A stretch of 18,391 bases of DNA, taken from the NCBI GenBank assembly GCA_937877515.1, contig CALFIX010000030.1:1-18391 (forward strand). Direction: 5' to 3'. The translations under genes and the position numbers were made by a program. A model generated the notes under the pieces. The model did not search any database. It was not told the origin of the DNA and saw only the letters and a list, made by a program, of their open reading frames with translations. Of the stretch, positions 5,862-12,112 are shown piece by piece; positions within the stretch are counted from its first letter, which is position 1, and the number at the start of each line of letters is the position of its first letter. The stretch is from an uncultured Treponema sp. Its GTDB lineage: Bacteria; Spirochaetota; Spirochaetia; Treponematales; Treponemataceae.

Positions 5862-7838
5862 ATGACATATTCGTATGATAATATAAGTTTGCTTCGCGAC
5901 GGAAAAAGATGGTTTCCTGTAATGGGGGAAATTCATTATTCGCGTTTTCCAAGTGAATATTGGAAGGAAGCGATTTTAAAAATGAAGTCTGGGGGAGTTG
6001 ATGTTATAAGCTCCTATGTAATTTGGATTCATCATGAAGAAGAAGAGGGTGAATGGGATTTTACAGGTGTACGGAATCTTCGCGCTTTTGTTGAAACAGT
6101 AAAGGAATGCGGGCTTACAATGTTTTTGCGCGTAGGTCCGTGGGTTCATGCAGAAGTGCGTAATGGCGGTTTTCCAGACTGGCTTTGTTCTCGCTTTGGA
6201 AATAAAGTACGCACAAATAATGAAGGATATTTTTCTTGTGTAAAAAAGTTTTATGAAAAAATCTACGAGGAAGTAAAAGGTTTATTTGTAAAGGACGGTG
6301 GACCTATAATCGGCATTCAGGTAGAAAATGAATACGGTCACTGCGGAGGTCTTACGGGAGCAGAAGGCGAAGAGCACATGAAGCGTCTTACTTCCATGCT
6401 AAAAGAAACAGGCTTTGACGTTCCCTACTGGACTGCTACAGGGTGGGGCGGAGCCGTTACGGCAGGACTCCTTCCTGTTATGGGCGGCTACTGTGACGCC
6501 CCTTGGGATCCCAGACCTGCGGAAATAGAGCCGAGCGGTAACTTTGTCTTTACCTATGAAAGAAATGACCATGCAATTGGAAGTGACTACGGTCTTGGAG
6601 AAGGCATAACATTTGACATGTCAAAAGTTCCATACCTTACGGCAGAACTTGGAGGAGGATTGCAGGTAACTTATAAAAGGCGGCCTGTTGCAAAGGCTAA
6701 AGATATTGTTGCAATGAGTATTTCTAAAATGGGAAGTGGCTGTAATCTTCTGGGGTATTATATGTACCACGGAGGTTTTAATCCAGAAGGAAAACTTTCT
6801 ACATTGCAGGAAACTCAGAGTACCGGAAGCTTCTGTGAACTCCCTGTAAAAAGTTATGACTTCAGGGCACCTCTCGGAGAAAACGGAACTCCTTACGAAA
6901 GCTATTTCTTCATGAGGGAGCTTTTTAATTTTGTTCACTTACATGGCTCTGAGCTTTGCGGAATGGAAACTTTCATACCAAAAGAAAATCCGTCAACTCC
7001 GGAAAATTTTAAGGACCTTCGTTACTCAATTCGATGGAATAAAGAAGAAGAGAGAGGCTTTTTATTTATAAACAATTATCAGCGTCGTAATGAAATGCTT
7101 GACCATTACGGAGCTTCAATAAAAATAAAAGATACTGCCTTTAATATTGATGTAAAAAATGGTGAATATGCCATTTATTCATTTAATTTAAGAGAAAAAA
7201 ATCCTCTTCTAAAAAAGGAATTTCCTTTATATGAAAAAAGCGTTCAGTTTAACGGAGTAAAGTTTACAAGCTCTTCTCTTCTGTATGCAGATAAAAATTT
7301 AATTTACATAGAAGACAGAAACTCTCCTTTCTTTACAGCCTGTCCCCAGCTGCATAATATTCCGGCAGGTTTTAAATGCACTTCGTTAAATACTCAGAAA
7401 AATGAAGCTTCCTATGAGTACACTGCAAGCCTTCCTTTAGCACCGGGCTTTAGTCATAAGGTTCTCAGTGCAACGGAGGAAAAATTTACAATGAGTATTC
7501 ATGTAGAGCCCTGGCAGGAAGACCACTTTGGCACAATGCATGATGTTTTCTTACGTATTCAGTACGTAGGTAACGGGGCAAGACTTTACCTAAAAGATAA
7601 GCTTGTTATGGATAATGTTTATTTAGGCTTAGATGAAAATAACCGGAATTACTGGTGGGAAGTCAGCCTGCGCAGGTTTGGAAAGGAAGCCTTAGACTTT
7701 ATTCTTGAAGTAGACGCGTTAAAAAAGGATGCTCCCTGTTACATTGAAAACTGGCCAGACTTTGAAGACAAAAAGTCTTTGTGCTATGTTCAGAATGTTG
7801 ATGTTTCAAGAAGTGTTCGTATAGAGTTTAAAATTTAA
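5862..7838 (+). CDS. Glycoside hydrolase family 35 (beta-galactosidase-like)
   Basis: This 658-aa enzyme is expected to release terminal beta-galactose or a similar sugar from the oligosaccharide imported by the upstream transporter. It has no signal peptide, so it should act in the cytoplasm. The N-terminal TIM barrel shows GEIHYSRFP (22-30), RVGPWVHAEVRNGGFPDWL (90-108) and GGPIIGIQVENEYG (146-159), with Glu157 as the probable acid/base. The probable nucleophile is Glu262 in PYLTAELGGG. C-terminal beta-domains fill residues about 370-658. It departs from the family standard: the usual WNxHEP is WIHHEE here (55-60) and the usual nucleophile context TEFW is AELGGG, which suggests a divergent subgroup with a different specificity. 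AAGGAAAG at 5851-5858 is the ribosome site. Confidence 0.9.
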   Translation: MTYSYDNISLLRDGKRWFPVMGEIHYSRFPSEYWKEAILKMKSGGVDVISSYVIWIHHEEEEGEWDFTGVRNLRAFVETVKECGLTMFLRVGPWVHAEVRNGGFPDWLCSRFGNKVRTNNEGYFSCVKKFYEKIYEEVKGLFVKDGGPIIGIQVENEYGHCGGLTGAEGEEHMKRLTSMLKETGFDVPYWTATGWGGAVTAGLLPVMGGYCDAPWDPRPAEIEPSGNFVFTYERNDHAIGSDYGLGEGITFDMSKVPYLTAELGGGLQVTYKRRPVAKAKDIVAMSISKMGSGCNLLGYYMYHGGFNPEGKLSTLQETQSTGSFCELPVKSYDFRAPLGENGTPYESYFFMRELFNFVHLHGSELCGMETFIPKENPSTPENFKDLRYSIRWNKEEERGFLFINNYQRRNEMLDHYGASIKIKDTAFNIDVKNGEYAIYSFNLREKNPLLKKEFPLYEKSVQFNGVKFTSSSLLYADKNLIYIEDRNSPFFTACPQLHNIPAGFKCTSLNTQKNEASYEYTASLPLAPGFSHKVLSATEEKFTMSIHVEPWQEDHFGTMHDVFLRIQYVGNGARLYLKDKLVMDNVYLGLDENNRNYWWEVSLRRFGKEALDFILEVDALKKDAPCYIENWPDFEDKKSLCYVQNVDVSRSVRIEFKI

Positions 7839-7852
7839 ATTTTACAAATGAC

Positions 7853-7903
7853 TTGACATATACCTCCTGGGGGTATTATATTAAATACCCGTAGGGGGTA
7901 TTT
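7853..7903 (+). promoter_or_regulatory. Copper-responsive promoter with two CsoR operators
   Basis: The -35 TTGACA (7853-7858) is paired with TTATAT (7876-7881) at 17 bp or TATATT (7877-7882) at 18 bp. Two G-rich imperfect palindromes of CsoR type flank the -10: ATACCTCCTGGGGGTAT at 7860-7876 inside the spacer, and ATACCCGTAGGGGGTAT at 7885-7901. The second closely resembles the Bacillus copZA operator from memory. It also contains the AGGGGG that serves as the ribosome site for csoR (7893-7898, 7 nt before the ATG). Apo-CsoR bound here should block the promoter; Cu(I) should release it. Confidence 0.85.
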
Positions 7904-7905
7904 TT

Positions 7906-8226
7906 ATGGAAGGCTCTCAGGTAAGCAAGGGCTGTAGCTGCTGCATTAAGCGTACAAAAAAACGCAGCCCGGAAGAATTTAGAAAACTTATGAATCGTCT
8001 CAGCAGGGTAGAAGGCCAGTTGAAGGGTGTAAAAAATATGCTTGAAAACGATGCCTACTGTCCGGAGGTTTTAATGCAGGTTTCTGCAATTACTTCTGCC
8101 CTGAATGCATTTAATAAGGAATTGCTTTCCGCTCATATAAGAACTTGCGTTGCTGATGACATAAGAAGCGGCAAGGAAGAAACCTTGGATGAACTTTTAT
8201 CTATGCTTCAAAAGCTTATGCATTAA
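7906..8226 (+). CDS. csoR: Copper-sensing repressor CsoR
   Basis: This 106-aa all-helical DNA-binding protein is a Cu(I)-responsive repressor of its own operon. The signature RLSRVEGQLKGVKNML lies at 31-46. The Cu(I) ligands Cys52, His77 and Cys81 have exactly the spacing of the Mycobacterium CsoR Cys36/His61/Cys65 set, which argues for copper rather than nickel (RcnR) or formaldehyde (FrmR). An N-terminal extension carries three extra cysteines (10, 12, 13, in GCSCC) followed by a basic stretch KRTKKR. These are absent from the minimal family core. It is autoregulated from the two operators upstream, and copA follows after 12 bp. Confidence 0.93.
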   Translation: MEGSQVSKGCSCCIKRTKKRSPEEFRKLMNRLSRVEGQLKGVKNMLENDAYCPEVLMQVSAITSALNAFNKELLSAHIRTCVADDIRSGKEETLDELLSMLQKLMH

Positions 8227-8238
8227 AATGGAGTTCTT

Positions 8239-10731
8239 ATGGAAAAATTTTCTGTTACGGGTATGAGTTGTGCAGCTTGTCAGGTTAGGGTAGAAAAAGC
8301 CGTCTTAAAAGTTAGTGGCGTTACAGAGTGTTCTGTAAACCTTTTAACAAACTCAATGAGTGTAAAAGGGGATGCCTCTTCAAAAGAAATAATTAGAGCT
8401 GTAGAAAAAGCAGGCTATGGTGCCAGTAAAATTGGTCAAAAAGAATCCGGCAATAATTTAAAAGATAATTTTGAAAACTCTGAAACAAAGGTTTTAGTAA
8501 AAAGACTCTGCTTTAGTTTAATTTTCTTGCTTCTCCTGATGTATGTAAGCATGGGGCATGTAATGCTTTCGTGGCCTCTGCCTTCTTTTTTTAACGAAAA
8601 TTATATTGCAATTGCTTTGCTAGAACTTATGCTTTCTTCTGTTGTGATGATTATAAATCAGAAGTTTTTTATAAGTGGTTCAAAGGCTTTAATAAAATTA
8701 AGTCCAAATATGGACACCCTTGTTGCCTTGGGGTCTGGAATTTCTTTTTTGTACAGTACTGTAAATCTCTTTTTAATGACAAAGGGCAGTCATAACGAGC
8801 TTTACTTTGAAAGTGCCGCGATGATTGTTACTCTCATTACAGTAGGAAAGCTTCTTGAGTCTGTTTCTAAAGGAAAAACTACGGATGCCTTAAAAAGTCT
8901 CATGCATCTTATGCCAAATACGGCTAAGGTTTTAAGAGATGGCAGGGAAGTAGAGCTAGAAATAAATGACGTTTCAGTAGGTGATGTTTTTATTGTCAGG
9001 CCAGGAGAAAGCATTCCATGTGATGGTGTTGTCTTAGAGGGAACTTCGTGTGTAGATGAAAGTGCCATTACTGGAGAAAGTATTCCTGTAGATAAAGAAA
9101 AGAATTCTAGGGTCAGTGCGGCTACAATAAATCAGAATGGAGTTTTAACATGCAGGGTAGAAAAAGTTGGAGCAGACACAGCCTTATCCAAAATAATACA
9201 AATGGTTTCAGAGGCTTCCAGTTCTAAAGCTCCTGTTGCTAAAGTTGCAGATAAGGTTTCCGGAGTATTTGTTCCGTTTGTTCTGGTGGTAGCTTTAATT
9301 ACTTTTGTAATATGGCTTATTGTTTTGCGCGGTGAAGATAATTCCCTCAGTTTTGCATTGTCCAGGGCCATTTCTGTCTTAGTTATAAGCTGCCCCTGTG
9401 CTTTAGGCCTTGCGACTCCTGTTGCCATAATGGTTGGAAGCGGGCTTGGAGCAAAGCATGGACTTCTTTTTAAGAATGCTGCTGTTTTGGAGGAAGCCGG
9501 TAAGTGTAATATTTTAGCTTTAGATAAAACAGGAACCATAACAACAGGTAAGCTTTGCGTAACAGATGTTATTCCTTTCCAGGAAGAGTTTAGAAAAGAT
9601 TTTTTACAGTTGGTCCTCAGCACGGAGTCTTTAAGTGAGCATCCCATTGCAAAAGCAGTCTGTTCCTATGCACGAAAAGAAGGTGTTACACATCTTCCTG
9701 TTGAAAATTTTAAATCTTTACCTGGAATGGGCTTAAGTGCCTTTGTTAGAGAAAAAAACTTTTATGCCGGTTCTGTAAAGTTTATTAGCGAAAAGGTTTT
9801 ACTTCCTAAGAAAGTCTTAGAGAAAGCTGAGACACTTTCTAGAGAAGGAAAGACCCCTGTTGCATTTTGCTTAGGCGAAGAATATTTAGGTTTAATAGCA
9901 TTAATGGATTCCATAAAGGATGATTCTTTTAATGCTATAAATGAGTTTAGGAAAATGGGCTTTTTTGTTGCAATGATTACCGGTGACAATGAAAATACAG
10001 CTCAAGCCGTAGGAAAACTTTCCGGTGTAGATAAGGTTTATGCAAATGTCTTGCCAGAAGAGAAAGCCTTAATTGTTCAGAGCTTAAAAAAATATGGTAA
10101 AGTCTGTATGGTCGGAGACGGCATAAATGACGCCCCTTCTCTTACTGCAGCTGATGTAGGCTGTGCCATAGGGGCAGGAACGGATGTTGCCATAGATGCG
10201 GCAGGTATGGTTCTTGTAAATAACCGTTTAACCGACGCATTAAACGCAATACGCTTAAGTAAACTTACATTAAGAAATATTTACGAAAATTTGTTTTGGG
10301 CGTTTTTCTATAATGCGCTTTTAATTCCTGTTGCTGCAGGTGCATATTATAAGGTCTTTGGCCTGGCATTAAATCCCATGCTAGGAGCCTTGGCAATGAG
10401 CCTTTCAAGCTTTTGTGTTGTGACAAATGCCCTGCGATTAAATTTGTATGACATTTCTAAGCCGCGGTTTATGGCAAAGAAAAAAAATATAACGGAGGAA
10501 CAGCTCATGTTCGGAAAAAAGGAAGAATTTGAAAAGACCATTAAGGTAGAAGGTATGATGTGCTCACACTGTGAAGCTCATGTAAAGGAAGCTTTAGAGA
10601 AAGTTTCTGGAGTTACGGAAGCTGATGCCAGCCATGAAAAGGGAGAAGTTTACCTAAAGCTTTCTAAAGATGTTCCGGAAGAAAAGCTTTCTGAGGCTGT
10701 AAAAGAAGCCGGATACACTTTTGTATCATAA
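8239..10731 (+). CDS. copA: Cu(I)-exporting P-type ATPase with HMA domains at both ends
   Basis: This 830-aa inner-membrane P1B-type ATPase exports cuprous ions. In order: N-terminal HMA domain with GMSCAAC (Cys11, Cys14); transmembrane helices from about residue 90; actuator domain with TGES (278-281); metal-channel Cys385-Pro-Cys387; phosphorylation site Asp429 in DKTGT; the P1B Ser-Glu-His-Pro (His468); hinge GDGINDAP (626-633); final helices to about 735. A second HMA domain with GMMCSHC occupies the last 65 residues. Most CopA proteins have HMA domains only at the N-terminus, so the C-terminal one looks like a fused CopZ chaperone. GGAG (8230-8233) precedes the ATG. An A8 run and an internal ribosome site mark the fusion point. 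Confidence 0.95.
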   Translation: MEKFSVTGMSCAACQVRVEKAVLKVSGVTECSVNLLTNSMSVKGDASSKEIIRAVEKAGYGASKIGQKESGNNLKDNFENSETKVLVKRLCFSLIFLLLLMYVSMGHVMLSWPLPSFFNENYIAIALLELMLSSVVMIINQKFFISGSKALIKLSPNMDTLVALGSGISFLYSTVNLFLMTKGSHNELYFESAAMIVTLITVGKLLESVSKGKTTDALKSLMHLMPNTAKVLRDGREVELEINDVSVGDVFIVRPGESIPCDGVVLEGTSCVDESAITGESIPVDKEKNSRVSAATINQNGVLTCRVEKVGADTALSKIIQMVSEASSSKAPVAKVADKVSGVFVPFVLVVALITFVIWLIVLRGEDNSLSFALSRAISVLVISCPCALGLATPVAIMVGSGLGAKHGLLFKNAAVLEEAGKCNILALDKTGTITTGKLCVTDVIPFQEEFRKDFLQLVLSTESLSEHPIAKAVCSYARKEGVTHLPVENFKSLPGMGLSAFVREKNFYAGSVKFISEKVLLPKKVLEKAETLSREGKTPVAFCLGEEYLGLIALMDSIKDDSFNAINEFRKMGFFVAMITGDNENTAQAVGKLSGVDKVYANVLPEEKALIVQSLKKYGKVCMVGDGINDAPSLTAADVGCAIGAGTDVAIDAAGMVLVNNRLTDALNAIRLSKLTLRNIYENLFWAFFYNALLIPVAAGAYYKVFGLALNPMLGALAMSLSSFCVVTNALRLNLYDISKPRFMAKKKNITEEQLMFGKKEEFEKTIKVEGMMCSHCEAHVKEALEKVSGVTEADASHEKGEVYLKLSKDVPEEKLSEAVKEAGYTFVS
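10480..10509 (+). promoter_or_regulatory. A8 tract, internal Shine-Dalgarno and ATG at the CopA/CopZ junction
   Basis: Inside copA, eight A residues (10480-10487) are followed by TAA in the +1 frame (10490-10492), then GGAGGA (10494-10499), seven bases, and an in-frame ATG (10507, residue Met757). Translation from this ATG would give a 74-aa single-HMA, CopZ-like protein. Losing one A would end CopA at about 750 aa on that TAA and leave CopZ as a separate downstream gene. The sequence elements are seen directly; internal initiation or slippage is inferred. Confidence 0.5.
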
Positions 10732-10756
10732 AAAAATTAGTTTTTTTTTCAAAAAA

Positions 10757-10789
10757 TGCTAGTATTCTTTGCCTAAAATGTGCTACTAT
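10757..10789 (+). promoter_or_regulatory. Extended -10 promoter for the decarboxylase gene
   Basis: TGCTACTAT at 10781-10789 fits an extended -10 (TG, one base, TACTAT). A near-identical TGCTAGTAT lies 24 bp upstream (10757-10765), so two start points, or a start point plus a binding site, are possible. No good -35 hexamer is seen for either. The leader to the GTG start is about 30 nt. The A/T-only dyad at 10731-10749 (A run, TTAG, T9) may weakly terminate copA transcripts. Confidence 0.4.
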
Positions 10790-10827
10790 CGCGTTCACAT
10801 TAAATTTTTTGAAAGAGGAAAACGACA

Positions 10828-12036
10828 GTGTTTAACCGTAGCGAGTACATTTCGGACAAAGAGTGGCAGCGTTTTAGAGATGCTTCAGAAAACTTTGCGA
10901 CTCCAAATCTCTTCATTAATCTTAGAACAATAAAGCAGCATTTTGTTCAGCTTAAGGATTCATTCCCTTACGCTCACATTTATTATGCGGTAAAGAGTAA
11001 TCCTGGTGTACCAGTTATTAGAATGCTAGATGAACTTGGCTCCAACTTTGATATTGCAAGCCGTTATGAGTTAGATAGCGTTCTTGCCTTAAATATTTCT
11101 CCAGACAGAATTTCTTACGGCAACACAATAAAGAAGGCTTTGGACATAAAATATTTTTATGACAAAGGCGTACGTATGTTTGCAACAGATTCAAAGGAAG
11201 ACTTAAAGAATATTGCAAAATATGCTCCCGGTAGCCGTGTCTATGTACGTATTTTGGTAGAAAATTCTTCTACAGCGGACTGGCCTCTTTCTCGCAAATT
11301 CGGCTGTCACCCGGATATGGCTTACGATTTACTTGTTCAGGCAAGAGACTCCGGCCTTACTCCTTATGGAATTTCTTTTCATGTCGGAAGCCAGCAGAGG
11401 GATATTGGACAGTGGAATGATGCAATTGCTAAGACAAAATATCTTTACGAGTCACTGGAAGACGAAGAAGGTATTAAGCTTACCATGATAAATATGGGCG
11501 GCGGTTTTCCGGCTCATTATATTCAGCCTACAAATGAACTTTCTGAATATGCTTCTGAAATTACCCGTTATCTGGAAGACGACTTTGGAAGTGATATTCC
11601 AAGCATTATTTTAGAGCCTGGACGTTCTTTAGTTGGTGACAGCGGAATTTTAACAAGCGAAGTTGTTCTTATAAGCAGAAAAAATAACACTGCCTTGCAA
11701 AGATGGGTTTATCAGGATTCCGGTAAATTTAACGGTCTCATAGAAACACTTGATGAGTCTATAAAGTACCCTGTTGTTACAGATAAAGATGGCGGACGTG
11801 AAGGAGAAGTAATTCTTGCAGGTCCTACTTGCGACAGTGCCGACATTATGTACGAAAACGAAAAGTATAAGCTTCCGGTAGATTTAAAAATTGGTGATAA
11901 ACTTTACTGGCTTACAACCGGAGCCTACACTTCCAGTTATGCAAGCGTAAACTTTAACGGCTTCCCTCCCATTCAGGCTTATTACATGACAGAAGATGGC
12001 GTGTATGATGCCGCCGGCAATAAGGTGGAGTCTTAA
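10828..12036 (+). CDS. Fold-type III PLP decarboxylase (ornithine/lysine type)
   Basis: This 402-aa protein is a cytoplasmic homodimeric enzyme that decarboxylates a basic amino acid to a polyamine: putrescine from ornithine, or cadaverine from lysine. Key sites are the PLP lysine Lys56 in YYAVKSNP, His185 in SFHVGSQ (stacks on PLP), the phosphate-binding GGGFP (224-228), EPGRSLV from Glu263, and GPTCDSADIM with Cys335 and Asp336 from the partner subunit. Length and motif order match eukaryotic-type ornithine decarboxylase rather than meso-diaminopimelate decarboxylase, whose matching block reads differently. Substrate preference cannot be fixed by eye. The start is GTG at 10828, supported by AGAGGA (10814-10819) at 8-nt spacing and by the YISDKEWQRF lead-in. 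Confidence 0.9.
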   Translation: MFNRSEYISDKEWQRFRDASENFATPNLFINLRTIKQHFVQLKDSFPYAHIYYAVKSNPGVPVIRMLDELGSNFDIASRYELDSVLALNISPDRISYGNTIKKALDIKYFYDKGVRMFATDSKEDLKNIAKYAPGSRVYVRILVENSSTADWPLSRKFGCHPDMAYDLLVQARDSGLTPYGISFHVGSQQRDIGQWNDAIAKTKYLYESLEDEEGIKLTMINMGGGFPAHYIQPTNELSEYASEITRYLEDDFGSDIPSIILEPGRSLVGDSGILTSEVVLISRKNNTALQRWVYQDSGKFNGLIETLDESIKYPVVTDKDGGREGEVILAGPTCDSADIMYENEKYKLPVDLKIGDKLYWLTTGAYTSSYASVNFNGFPPIQAYYMTEDGVYDAAGNKVES

Positions 12037-12052
12037 AAGATAGAATATTGCT

Positions 12053-12112
12053 AAAGTGAATGAATCCTTTTATACTTTCTTGTATGAAACGATTCATTCA
12101 CTTTTTATTTTT
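12053..12112 (+). terminator. Long hairpin plus T tract overlapping the M16 start
   Basis: A perfect 14-bp inverted repeat (12053-12066 with 12091-12104) continues inward after one C-C mismatch through about eight more pairs (12068-12075 with 12082-12089) to a 6-nt loop. A T-rich run follows (TTTTTATTTTT, 12102-12112). This has the form of an intrinsic terminator for the decarboxylase gene, but both possible start codons of the next gene (12060 and 12084) lie inside it. Confidence 0.65.

Noticed and set aside
9132..9647. 171-codon minus-strand frame inside copA
   Set aside because: It is antisense to well-conserved P-type ATPase motifs (CPC, DKTGT) and reflects their codon pattern; no independent signal.
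10731..10749. A-run, TTAG, T9 as a strong copA terminator
   Set aside because: The stem would be only A-T pairs, so it is at best weak; mentioned under the next promoter instead.
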